Shown piece after piece: positions 9,955-18,188 of a stretch of 18,206 nt of DNA. Numbering within the stretch: the stretch's first letter is position 1; each line of letters starts with the position of its first letter. Below the pieces are notes generated by a model that worked only from the letters and a program-made list of their open reading frames with translations, was not told the DNA's origin and made no database searches. Origin of the DNA: a candidate division SR1 bacterium (GTDB taxonomy: Bacteria; Patescibacteriota; Gracilibacteria; Absconditabacterales; Absconditicoccaceae); NCBI GenBank assembly GCA_025997135.1, contig BNUE01000020.1, forward strand, positions 1 through 18,206, written 5' to 3'. Both the position numbers and the translations under genes were made by a program.

Positions 9955-10604
9955 TTATTGCATTTTACGTTTTTAATATTTATAGATTTATCATTACAGA
10001 TTAACTCTGAAGGCTCAGTTTGCCAGCTGAGATAATGGTTAATTAAGTTTTGAGCAACTTCTGAAAATTTTGAATTGATTCATCTAGGGCTGTCAAATGG
10101 GCATTTTCAGTGAAATACGATACAATCTGAGTCAGTTTCACATACTTCATAACTATTTAAAAGTTGATTGATGTCAGATTTTTCTGCTTCTTTTGTTTTT
10201 TCAAAGGTGTCAATGCCTATTCAATCTCCATAATCGATATAATAAAAACTACCTGCTCCTGCATCTATTGATTGGACAGCTCAATTGAAAAAGAAGGTTG
10301 TACCTGGTAATAAATCTTCATCAGAGAAATTTTCTCGGGTGGAATAATGGATGAAAAGGTGGTCTATGCGGGACATATCACGCCTCGTCATAACTAATAT
10401 ATCTGGCGATACTCCAGGATTAAAAAGGGTCTGTCCCTGAATACCATCAACTGTAAAGTCTCATTTGAGAACTAGAGTATCTGGCGATGTATTGGATGAA
10501 ACTTGTCCGCTGAGAACTGACTCTTGCTCTTCTTGATACTGATCAGTAGGCATATTACAGGCTGAAAGTAAAAAAAGAGGTAATAAAAGGCAGATTTTTT
10601 TCAT
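9927..10604 (-). CDS. Hypothetical lipoprotein
   Basis: 225 residues from the chosen start, stop TAA. The N-terminus MKKICLLLPLFLLSAC is a compact lipoprotein signal peptide with lipobox LSAC, so Cys16 should be lipidated and the protein anchored to the membrane outer face. An in-frame ATG at 10643 would add 13 residues but pushes the lipobox too deep. After the lipobox comes a low-complexity Gln/Glu/Ser stretch and two similar segments (SPDTLVLKGD and SPDILVMTRRD). The C-terminal half has CETDSDCIVFHGKCPFDSP and CNNYACRL, with Cys spacing suggesting disulfides; DSDC...C motifs of this type are common in secreted proteins of unknown function. Several glycines are TGA. Function unknown. A good promoter lies upstream, divergent from the lysozyme-like gene. 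Confidence 0.83.
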
Positions 10605-10721
10605 GAGTTTGGTGAGTTGTGAAGTAAAAATATTAATAACCATTTTTTTCGCTGTTTTATCGGCTAAATGAAGTTAATTTTATCTTTTTAGTGTCCAAAA
10701 ACAAGAGGAAGTATATCCTTT

Positions 10722-10749
10722 ATTATACTCATTTTTTCGTAAAAGTCAA
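10722..10749 (-). promoter_or_regulatory. Promoter candidate for the lipoprotein gene
   Basis: On the minus strand TTGACT (10749-10744), a 16-bp spacer and TATAAT (10727-10722). This is a near-consensus sigma70-type promoter 117 bp before the MKK start codon. The 220-bp divergent gap holds nothing else I can name; no equally good promoter was found for the plus-strand gene at 10825. Confidence 0.55.
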
Positions 10750-10824
10750 TAGTAATATTTTGCTTGATAACTGTCTTTATGAAAATCACTGGAAAACAGA
10801 TAGAAAAAAAATAAAAGTTAGGTT

Positions 10825-11775
10825 ATGAAAGTATTAAAAATTATATGATATATCGTAATATCGCTGATAATCATACGACTGGGAATAGTTATGGCTACCA
10901 AGGTAATGATAGACTTGGGTTTCACTAATGCTAGTTCTACAGGAGAGAAGACTGTTTTTTTGCCTCAGACTGGAGCTTTGGTGCTGGAAACGGGGAAATT
11001 TAGTCAGAATTTTTTTTCTATTAGTTGAAATAATAATTGAAAAGTAGAAAATGATAGTTTACAACAGGCTATATCACGAACATACGATTATCTACATCAA
11101 GATCCGACTACATCAACTGAAGATTGGTTCCCAGAAAATCAAGCACTGAGATTTATCATTGATGGACTGGATAATCCTAGTAGACAGGCTTATTTGCAGA
11201 ATATTAGAGATTATGCAGAAAGCCTTGAAATCGATCCTGATCTCGTTATCGCTTGTTTTTTGGGTGAACAGATTAGAATAGCTCAGCAATCTACTCGCGA
11301 AACGGTGAAAGAAACATTGCTCTCGGCGACACCTACGCTTTTTCGCTCCCATAATGTCAGTTTATGAATTGGGTGAATAAAACTATCGACTGCTCAGAGG
11401 ATTCAGAGAGATGCAAAGGCTTATGATAGTCCTATTTACTCATCGGTTGAACTTAGGGAGGAGAATTTGGCAGATGATGATATGCTAAATGCACGTTATG
11501 CTACTCAGCTCGTGCGAAATATTCTTCATAGATGGCAACTGTCGGGTTATGATTTGACTCCTCCAGAATATGCAGGCATCGTCTGTACTCTGTATAATAT
11601 GTGAAATCATCCAAAAAAAGAACCTCATTCAGATCCACAAATTTGAGGCAGTATTATCTCAATAAATGGTTATGACTATACCTATTGATGACTATCACAG
11701 GGCGTGTATTTTTATCTAAAAAGAGATAAATCTGAATTTTCGAGTAAATTTGACTTGACTTTTGGAGAAAGATAA
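10825..11775 (+). CDS. Membrane-anchored lysozyme/lytic transglycosylase-like protein
   Basis: 316 residues with about eight TGA glycines; stop TAA. An N-terminal helix (about 4-24, IIGYIVISLIIIRLGIVM) anchors or exports it. From about 130 the order of motifs follows the SLT/lysozyme-like fold: a helix ending in GEQ (EIDPDLVIACFLGEQ; E148 is the candidate acid), then SLGIGGIKLSTAQRI at 179-193, comparable to the S-x-G-x-x-Q-I-x-P-x-T-A loop, then a helix with NARYATQLVRNIL, and finally CTLYNMGN at 254-261, comparable to the AYNAGP motif. Such enzymes cut the glycan strand of peptidoglycan. The Gln usually seen in the second motif is replaced (GIGGIKL), so activity is uncertain. The C-terminus (GGSIISINGYDYTYGGLSQG) is not recognised. 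The family assignment is inference from motif order, not a clear match. Confidence 0.6.
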
Positions 11776-11824
11776 GTATATTAAAGTAGTTATTAGTTTT
11801 ACTTGGTAATATCTAAACATTATT

Positions 11825-12052
11825 ATGGAAGACACAAACAATACTTACAAAGAAGCAATTGTAGAGGATAAATCTAGTAATATATCATGTTTGCAGGAGC
11901 ATACATCATTTTTAGAAGAATTGAGTGATCAGCATTTAGCAAATTGGGAACTATATTACAAAAAAATGCTTTGTGAGGTATTTAATATTAAGGCAAAAAG
12001 AATAGCAGATTTGGGTGAAGTTTTTCAAAATGATTTTGACAATGAAGAATAA
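11825..12052 (+). CDS. Hypothetical small acidic protein (75 aa)
   Basis: 75 residues, no TGA, stop TAA. Not recognised. It is acidic, hydrophilic and probably helical: EDTNNTYKEAIVEDKSS, then HTSFLEELSDQHLANWELYY, a short basic stretch (KKMLCEVFNIKAKRIADLG) and an acidic end (FQNDFDNEE). It has no signal or membrane segment. It lies 49 bp after the lysozyme-like gene and is closed by a strong terminator, so it may be the last gene of that unit or may have its own start in the AT-rich gap. It could be a real gene or a small regulatory protein; coding confidence rests on the terminator just downstream and the clean ATG. Confidence 0.55.
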   Translation: MEDTNNTYKEAIVEDKSSNISCLQEHTSFLEELSDQHLANWELYYKKMLCEVFNIKAKRIADLGEVFQNDFDNEE

Positions 12053-12087
12053 CCAATACTAATCTTGACTAAAAAGCCGATAAAACT

Positions 12088-12117
12088 AAACCCCAGCCGA
12101 AATAAAGCTGGGGTTTT
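12088..12117. terminator. Bidirectional rho-independent terminator
   Basis: A perfect 10-bp stem, aaaccccagc (12088-12097) with gctggggttt (12107-12116), around a 9-nt loop. It has a T run on the plus side and, by symmetry, an A/T flank on the minus side. It lies between the convergent 75-aa gene and the glutamine synthetase gene and probably ends both transcripts. Confidence 0.85.
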
Positions 12118-12122
12118 ATAGT

Positions 12123-14336
12123 TTAACGTGTGAATAATAATTCACGATACATGATGAGTGGCCACTTATCGTCGGGGATTATTTGCTCTAATTCATCGAT
12201 ATGATGACGAATTGTACTTAAATAGGGGAATATTCCTTCCGAGTATGCAATGGCTCTCTCTCGAGTGTCTGTAATTTCGTTTGCCTCGTGTCTTTTCTCT
12301 ATCATCTCAGAGATTTGGCTTTCTATATCGCATAGATGAGTAGATAGCTTTTTGATAGAGTTCATATTTAGTGTAGTTTGTTTTTCTACTCCATGAACAG
12401 AGTTTCTCAAAGATATCAATCTTTGTCTGTTTTCTAGTAGAATGTTCTGATAGTCAATAACAACAGGTTTTACTTGTTTTGTCGCTATATCTTGTAGACA
12501 TAATGATTCGATCTGAATATTCTTGACATACATATCCCATTTAATTTCATTGCGTGCCAGTAGTTCAGCTCTAGTAAATACATTCATAGATTCAAACATA
12601 GTGATAGATGATTCGCTCAAGTAGGCATCAATGATGCGTGGCACAGAGATTTCGCAGTCTAGACCGCGTTGTTTTGCTTCTATCATCCAGTTTTCACTGT
12701 AATTATCGCCATCAAAGCGGACATTTTTGGACTGTTTGATGTATCTTTTCAGAACGGTGTAGATTGCTGAGTGTTGATCCATCCCTTTGAAAGTTAGTTT
12801 ATCTACTTCTTGTTTGAATTTAGTTAGCTGATGGGCAACTATAGAGCTGAGAACTATCATAGGTGACGCACAGTTAGCTGAGGAGCCGACAGCACGAAAT
12901 TCGAAGCGATCACCTACGAAAGCAAATGGAGAAGTGCGATTTCTATCTGTATTGTCTACCAATATCTCTGGAATACTGGCGAGTGAGAGCTGTCGCCCAT
13001 GTTTACCAGTGAATGTAATATTGTCCAGTGTCTTGCCTTTTTCTATCTGCTCTAATACTTGTGTCAGCATAGATCCTAGGAATATCGATATAATTGCAGG
13101 TGGAGCCTCGAAACCTCCCAAGCGGTGGGCGTTTTTGGCTGATGCAATACTGGCTTTCAATAGGGCATTGTGTTGATGTACGGCCTGTATAATATTCACG
13201 ATGAATACTATGAAACGTAGGTTTTCGTCAGCATTTTTTCCTGGTTTTAATAAGTTAATTCCAGTATCAGTTCCAAGTGACCAATTGCAATGTTTCCCTG
13301 ACCCATTACTGCCTTTAAACGGCTTTTCATGAAACAGTACGTTGAAATTATGCTTTCCAGCGACTCGTTTCATCATGCTCATCAGGAGTTGATTGTGATC
13401 GTTGGCTATATTGACGTTTTCATATCTGGGTGCGAACTCAAATTGATTGGGAGCGACTTCATTGTGACGCGTCTGTAGTGGAATTCCTAGTTTGTGAGCT
13501 TCATATTCGACCTCTTGCATAAAAGACAGAACCCTCGGAGAAATAGATCCAAAATACTGATCTTCCAATTGCTGATTTTTTGCACTTTGGTGTCCTGTGA
13601 GAGTCCGACCAGTTTGTTTCAGTTCTGGACGAGCCGTAAATAATGCGTTATCTACTAGGAAAAATTCCTGTTCTACTCCGAGATATGACTCTACCTTTTG
13701 AATCTCTGGGTCAAATAGCTGGCAGACTGCAGTCGCTGCTTGGTCTATGGCTTTCAGAGATTTGAGCAGAGGATATTTGTAATCCAGAGCTTCACCAGCG
13801 TAGGAAATAAAAACACTTGGAATATAAAGCGTATCTCCAATAATAAATACTGGAGAGGACGGATCCCATGCGGTATATCCACGTGCTTCAAATGTCGAAC
13901 GCATGCCTCCATTTGGGAAGCTAGATGCGTCAGGCTCCTGCTGAATTAGCTTTTTACCTGTGAAAGTATTGACCATTTGACTATCAGTTTGCAAGTTGGC
14001 GAAAGTGTCGTGTTTCTCTGCCGTTCCATCGGTGAGAGGCTGAAACCAGTGAGTATAATGGCTTGCACCATTGTCTGTCGCCCAGCTTAACATAGTTTTA
14101 GCTACGATATCAGCTTGTGTTTTATCCAACTTTTTGCCTTGCTGGATATCTAGCAAGATTTTTTCCGCTGTTTCAGGGCTATTGTCGTATTGTAACCCTT
14201 GCAGATATTTTTTCATCTTGTCAGGAGTAAAGACGTTTTCGGCAAAATTGTTAAACATCTTTTTGTGTGGCGGTATACCTGAAATAGGCTGATGCTGAAC
14301 TGCCCTCTCTACCGCATTAAACCTGTAATTTGACAT
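12123..14336 (-). CDS. glnN: Glutamine synthetase type III (GSIII)
   Basis: 737 residues, the normal size for GSIII, stop TAA. It joins ammonia to glutamate using ATP to make glutamine, in the cytoplasm, as a dodecamer in known members. Family marks: HWFQP at 96-100, PNGGMRSTFEARGYTAWDPSSP around 141-162, VEQEFFL at 221-227 (metal-binding glutamates), RHNEVAPNQFEFAP at 290-303, KGSNGSGKHCNWSLG at 341-355, AHRLGGFEAPPAIISIFLG and NRTSPFAFVGDRFEFRAVGSS. The C-terminal helical region runs to MYRELLFTR. All 36 glycines use GGN; none is TGA, although neighbours use TGA for a large share of Gly. Base use also looks richer in G+C and in Arg CGN/AGA mix than the flanks. This points to recent transfer from a standard-code bacterium, with GSIII being common in Bacteroidetes and some cyanobacteria. 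It has its own promoter and terminator and no nitrogen-regulation gene nearby. Confidence 0.96.
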   Translation of the reverse strand: MSNYRFNAVERAVQHQPISGIPPHKKMFNNFAENVFTPDKMKKYLQGLQYDNSPETAEKILLDIQQGKKLDKTQADIVAKTMLSWATDNGASHYTHWFQPLTDGTAEKHDTFANLQTDSQMVNTFTGKKLIQQEPDASSFPNGGMRSTFEARGYTAWDPSSPVFIIGDTLYIPSVFISYAGEALDYKYPLLKSLKAIDQAATAVCQLFDPEIQKVESYLGVEQEFFLVDNALFTARPELKQTGRTLTGHQSAKNQQLEDQYFGSISPRVLSFMQEVEYEAHKLGIPLQTRHNEVAPNQFEFAPRYENVNIANDHNQLLMSMMKRVAGKHNFNVLFHEKPFKGSNGSGKHCNWSLGTDTGINLLKPGKNADENLRFIVFIVNIIQAVHQHNALLKASIASAKNAHRLGGFEAPPAIISIFLGSMLTQVLEQIEKGKTLDNITFTGKHGRQLSLASIPEILVDNTDRNRTSPFAFVGDRFEFRAVGSSANCASPMIVLSSIVAHQLTKFKQEVDKLTFKGMDQHSAIYTVLKRYIKQSKNVRFDGDNYSENWMIEAKQRGLDCEISVPRIIDAYLSESSITMFESMNVFTRAELLARNEIKWDMYVKNIQIESLCLQDIATKQVKPVVIDYQNILLENRQRLISLRNSVHGVEKQTTLNMNSIKKLSTHLCDIESQISEMIEKRHEANEITDTRERAIAYSEGIFPYLSTIRHHIDELEQIIPDDKWPLIMYRELLFTR

Positions 14337-14404
14337 AAATTTTGTATATTTGTGAGTAATTTCTGTTTTTGTGAGCCAGATTTCTTTTTCTGCTCATTGA
14401 TTTT

Positions 14405-14432
14405 AGTATAAATAATTAGCCAGATTTTTCAA
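14405..14432 (-). promoter_or_regulatory. Candidate promoter for glnN
   Basis: On the minus strand TTGAAA (14432-14427), a 16-bp spacer and TATACT (14410-14405), 68 bp upstream of the start codon. It lies back to back with the AbiEi promoter in the 193-bp divergent gap. The -35 matches the TTGAAA form used at the rRNA, tRNA and Kazal promoters, so the acquired gene appears to be driven by a local-style promoter. Confidence 0.5.
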
Positions 14433-14471
14433 TAGATAAAAAAGACACCATGCATTTACTCATAAAAAAAC

Positions 14472-14499
14472 TTGCTTTTATTTTACGAATTAGTATAAT
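14472..14499 (+). promoter_or_regulatory. Candidate promoter for the AbiE locus
   Basis: TTGCTT (14472-14477), a 16-bp spacer and a perfect TATAAT (14494-14499), 30 bp before the ATG at 14530. A second TATAAT-like string (ATTATACC) follows at once. AbiEi antitoxins repress their own promoter, so an operator could overlap here, but I see no clear palindrome. Confidence 0.5.
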
Positions 14500-14529
14500 T
14501 ATTATACCTTTTAGTTAAATATAAATTAT

Positions 14530-15141
14530 ATGAAAAACCTTACAATTAAGAGCAAACTTAGAGAAATTAAAGATATTTTTCTAAAAAGGAGTTTTTTAGA
14601 GCTTCTGATTGAGAGGAGTAATCTAAAATATACAGTAAACGATTTAGTAAAATTATCATACGTTAGTGTAGTGAAGAAATGAAAACTGTATTTTAATAAT
14701 CAAAATTATTCTGCCAAAAATCCTTACACAATTTGATCTGCTTACATGCAGGGTCAGGAGTTTATCTTCGGTTGATTTGATAGATACAATAAAGAAGGCT
14801 TTTCGACTCAGATTTCAAATGTTTGGACTGTCTATAACCTTAAATATTCAAAAGAAATGAAAATTGCTTGACTGAGATTTGTTTTCAAAAAAGTCAAAAA
14901 AGAGTTTCTATACGGCAAAAAATCTAAAATGATAAATGGTTTCATTGTCTATTTTATGGACAAGGAGAGATTATTTCTAGAATATGTCAGAGATTACCTA
15001 GCATATCCAGTGAGCTATTTTGATCAAATTTATAGAGAATTAGATCAGCCTCTCCTGCGAAAATATGCCAAAAAATACCCAATCAAAAAAGTGATTTTAA
15101 AACTTAATGAAATCAAAAATGTATCTCTCGAACATAAATAA
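14530..15141 (+). CDS. AbiEi-like antitoxin / transcriptional regulator (type IV toxin-antitoxin)
   Basis: 203 residues with four TGA glycines; stop TAA. In AbiE systems the antitoxin AbiEi represses the operon through an N-terminal winged helix, and counteracts the nucleotidyltransferase AbiEii through its C-terminal domain. Here residues about 15-55 look like the winged helix (SFLELLIERSNLKYTVNDLV, then LYFNNQNYS as the wing). Next comes NPYTIGSAYMQGQEFIFGGF at about 64-83, in the place where the family has its 'P-Y-V-S-L-x-S-A-L' segment, then VWTVYNLKYSKEMKIAGLRF, and KMINGFIVYFMDKERLFLEYVRDYLAY at about 133-159, in the place of the A-S-P-E-K-A-L-L-D motif. The next reading frame starts inside the last codons of this gene, as expected for this bicistron. 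The assignment rests on motif layout and context; coding is certain. Confidence 0.65.
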
Positions 15142-15507
15142 ATTCTTGGCTCAGTATCCAGATCTGAGTAAAGCGAAATTTGGGAAGATTTTAGCTTGGT
15201 CAAATCCATGATTCGATATTTACAAACTCGAGAAGGATTTTCTGTTGACTCTGATTTTAGCCAAGATTTCAATAGATGATAAATATAAAAATCTGATGTG
15301 GATTTCGCTAGTCCAGAGCTAAAAACTTTAGTTGATATAAAATTAGCAGATGTAAACTACGATTATCATGTGAGTGAACCCAATTATAAATTATTAGAAA
15401 AACAAATTATAAGCGATTTGAAGCCAGTTTTAAATAAGGAACGGTTAGGTTTTAGCAAAGACGATCTACTAGAGATTTATGAGGTAGTTATTGGTTTTAT
15501 GGAATAA
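15119..15507 (+). pseudogene. Remnant of AbiEii-like nucleotidyltransferase toxin (deletion and frameshift)
   Basis: The frame opens at an ATG at 15119, overlapping the antitoxin gene by 23 bp. It gives 67 residues with LEKDFLLTLILAKIS (the family's E-K-D-x-x-x-T-x-x-L motif near the N-terminus) and one TGA glycine, and stops at 15320-15322. A second frame, open from 15289, gives SDVDFASPELKTLVDIKLAD and continues to TAA at 15507 (IYEVVIGFME). AbiEii proteins are normally about 230-300 residues; the two pieces together cover only about 130. The F-K-G-G-T core and the R-x-S-E-D-x-D-F active-site motif are missing except possibly DVDF at the junction. The simplest reading is an internal deletion that also shifted the frame, leaving an inactive toxin. 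A sequencing error alone cannot explain the missing middle. Confidence 0.6.
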
Positions 15508-15516
15508 TAAAAAAAA

Positions 15517-15545
15517 TCCACTCCCATTGCGAGAGTGGACTTTTG
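15517..15545 (+). terminator. Rho-independent terminator after the AbiE locus
   Basis: A 7-bp stem tccactc (15517-15523) with gagtgga (15533-15539) around a 9-nt loop, preceded by a run of A and followed by cttttgg. It lies 9 bp after the toxin remnant's stop codon. Confidence 0.7.
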
Positions 15546-15855
15546 GATAAGTATAAACTAATGAAACTACAGATATTCCTTGAACTACCGGATAGCTGTT
15601 TTATTATTATTGTCAACTAATGAGTGAGAAAATTTTTACACCAGTTTGGCATTAGCTAAGCTTTATCAAAAATAACTTGATAATCAGCTTTTTTTATCTT
15701 TTTTTCACTAAATCACGTCAAACAAATTAATAATTAAACCAGACTTTTTTTCTAATCTAAAATCTAGTGTCTAAAAACTAGAGCCTAATTTAAACAAAGT
15801 CCCCAAAAAATTTAGAAAATCCACAGACTACCTACAATAAAAAAACTATAACTTT
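15546..15855. other. Intergenic spacer before the rRNA unit, no gene seen
   Basis: About 310 bp of AT-rich DNA between the AbiE terminator and the rRNA promoter. It holds a second hairpin terminator (15658-15690) and several A or T runs. With TGA as sense I find no frame with a plausible start and length on either strand. One unexplained palindromic stretch is ctag-x10-ctag near 15763-15781. Confidence 0.6.
15658..15710 (+). terminator. Terminator-like hairpin with an AAATAAC loop
   Basis: AAGCTTTATCAA (15658-15669) pairs with TTGATAATCAGCTT (15677-15690) apart from a 2-nt bulge, with loop AAATAAC and a long T-rich tail (TTTTTATCTTTTTTT). It is oriented to stop plus-strand transcription before the rRNA promoter. 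The inner part of the hairpin recurs with changed stem bases at 18058-18076. Confidence 0.6.
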
Positions 15856-15858
15856 CTC

Positions 15859-15888
15859 TTGAAATCATATAGGAAATGTTTATATTAT
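15859..15888 (+). promoter_or_regulatory. Candidate promoter for the 5S-16S unit
   Basis: TTGAAA (15859-15864), an 18-bp spacer and TATTAT (15883-15888), about 33 bp before the 5S 5' end. TATATT at 15881-15886 with a 16-bp spacer is an alternative -10. The string CTCTTGAAATCA around the -35 is repeated exactly at 17982-17993. Confidence 0.5.
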
Positions 15889-15921
15889 ACCTTGCAACGT
15901 TAATAAATAATCTTTGTCTTT

Positions 15922-16049
15922 ACAAACGGTAGTGCTGATGTGAAGTGTGGAAACACCTGTTCCCATTCCGAATACAGTAGTTAAGCATACTTCAGTTGAT
16001 GATACTGGTGGGATTCCCGCTGGGAAAGTAAATGAGTGCTACCATTTGT
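15922..16049 (+). rRNA. rrf: 5S ribosomal RNA
   Basis: Recognised by the conserved core CACCTGTTCCCATTCCGAAT followed by ACAGTAGTTAAGC, then CTTCAG, GATGATACTGGTGGG and GGGAAAGTAAATGAG. The ends pair to form helix I: acaaacggtag with ctaccatttgt, with one mismatch. Ends are set from that helix and may be off by a few bases. It is the structural 5S component of the large subunit. Its position upstream of 16S, instead of after 23S, is unusual; no 23S sequence is present in the window. Confidence 0.93.
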
Positions 16050-16152
16050 AGGGATAGAGTCCTTGCAGAAGCCACTTTTCATGTGGTGCCGTAGGAAACT
16101 GCGGTATGATCTTTACCAATACAAGAAAGAATTTGAGCTAAGATGTGTACTT
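16050..16152 (+). other. 5S-16S spacer / 16S leader RNA
   Basis: 103 nt of non-coding leader. It contains a CCAC/GTGG hairpin (about 16067-16087) and a GNRA-capped hairpin ccgtag-gaaa-ctgcgg (16089-16104) followed by tatgatc. It then has the 5' arm of the 16S processing helix (16115-16151). The GNRA hairpin plus GATC closely resembles the canonical bacterial helix 45 region, although the gene's own helix 45 lies at the normal place. Confidence 0.7.
16115..16151 (+). other. 16S processing stem, leader arm
   Basis: The 16 nt ACCAATACAAGAAAGA (16115-16130) are perfectly complementary to 17747-17762 in the 16S trailer. The pairing continues to 16151 with one bulge and a few mismatches or wobbles. 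Such helices bracket pre-16S RNA and are cut by RNase III. Confidence 0.85.
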
Positions 16153-17648
<1,496 letters not shown>

Positions 17649-17724
17649 CAACTTAAACCATCTCGATTTATCGGGAGGTTGACAATCAAAAAAACAAACC
17701 TTACCTTCTCAGGTTATGAGAGGG

Positions 17725-17762
17725 AGTATACATCTTCAGCCCATTTTCTTTCTTGTATTGGT
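17725..17762 (+). other. 16S processing stem, trailer arm
   Basis: Complementary to the leader arm at 16115-16151; the 16 nt at 17747-17762 pair perfectly. Between the 16S end and this arm lie two smaller hairpins, aaccatctcg/cgggaggtt (about 17655-17680) and ccttctca/tgagagg (about 17704-17724). Confidence 0.85.
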
Positions 17763-17793
17763 GAACCCTGCGGTTATATGTTGGGTAAGCTAT

Positions 17794-17830
17794 AAAAAAT
17801 CTGATCTTCATCGTGAGGTCAGCTTTTTTT
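17794..17830. terminator. Bidirectional terminator of the rRNA unit and the tRNA gene
   Basis: Stem ctgatct (17801-17807) with aggtcag (17816-17822), 8-nt loop, followed by cTTTTTTT on the plus strand and, read from the other side, by attTTTT from the A run at 17794-17799. It ends the 5S-16S transcript and shows that no 23S is co-transcribed; it also lies downstream of the minus-strand tRNA. Confidence 0.8.
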
Positions 17831-17851
17831 GATATTCTTATTATTATTCAT

Positions 17852-17925
17852 AGCAAGCGACGGGACTCGAACCCGCAGTCTCTTCCTTGGCAAGGAAACG
17901 CATTAGCCAATTATGCTACGCCTGC
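17852..17925 (-). tRNA. tRNA-Gly(GCC)
   Basis: On the minus strand the 74 nt fold as a full cloverleaf: acceptor GCAGGCG/CGCTTGC with one G-U, D-arm GCAT/ATGC, anticodon arm TTTCC-TTGCCAA-GGAAG with anticodon GCC, and T-arm GCGGG-TTCGAGT-CCCGT with the usual TTCGA. CCA is not encoded. It reads GGC/GGU codons, not UGA; the tRNA-Gly(UCA) needed for the recoded UGA is not in this window. It converges on the rRNA terminator. Confidence 0.95.
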
Positions 17926-17933
17926 ACACTTTT

Positions 17934-17961
17934 ATCCTAATTATTTTTATTTAGATTTCAA
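17934..17961 (-). promoter_or_regulatory. Candidate promoter for tRNA-Gly
   Basis: On the minus strand TTGAAA (17961-17956, within CTTGAAATC), a 16-bp spacer and TAGGAT (17939-17934), ending 8 bp before the tRNA 5' end. Confidence 0.45.
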
Positions 17962-18057
17962 GACATTTTTCTGAAAACTTCCTCTTGAAATCAGCCTCAA
18001 TAATCATACAAAACAGACATAAAAAGCTGATTTATCCAGATGTTTATTATCAAACTA

Positions 18058-18076
18058 TGTCAAAAATAACTTGACA
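18058..18076. repeat. Inverted-repeat element TGTCAA-AAATAAC-TTGACA
   Basis: A perfect 6-bp inverted repeat around the same AAATAAC loop seen at 15664-15682 (TATCAA-AAATAAC-TTGATA). The two copies differ at one base pair, changed on both arms so pairing is kept. The rest of 17962-18080 is AT-rich spacer with no gene seen. Confidence 0.6.
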
Positions 18077-18080
18077 GACC

Positions 18081-18129
18081 AATTCGCAATTCGCAATTCG
18101 CAATTCGCAATTCGCAATTCGCAATTCGC
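18081..18129 (+). repeat. Tandem heptamer repeat, seven copies of AATTCGC
   Basis: Seven exact, uninterrupted copies of AATTCGC, flanked by GACC on the left and AAGTGAG on the right. The units are identical, so copy number is probably variable by slippage. It ends 8 bp before the -35 of a strong promoter candidate. Confidence 0.97.
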
Positions 18130-18137
18130 AAGTGAGC

Positions 18138-18166
18138 TTGTAGCGTCTTTTTGTATTTACTATAAT
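18138..18166 (+). promoter_or_regulatory. Candidate promoter beside the heptamer repeat
   Basis: TTGTAG (18138-18143), a 17-bp spacer and a perfect TATAAT (18161-18166). It points out of the window towards an ATG at 18189 (in frame with a second ATG at 18204). Confidence 0.5.
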
Positions 18167-18188
18167 TCTAGCTAATTTAGGCATATTT

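Noticed and set aside
25..11775. TGA as selenocysteine or tryptophan
   Set aside because: The TGAs replace glycine in known motifs, TGG codons still encode Trp in the same genes, and no SECIS-like structure or Sec-enzyme is present.
15119..15322. Programmed frameshift in the AbiEii-like gene
   Set aside because: No slippery sequence is visible at the junction and the combined product would still lack the catalytic middle of the family.
18081..18129. CRISPR array
   Set aside because: Units are 7 bp, directly abutting, with no spacers and no cas genes.
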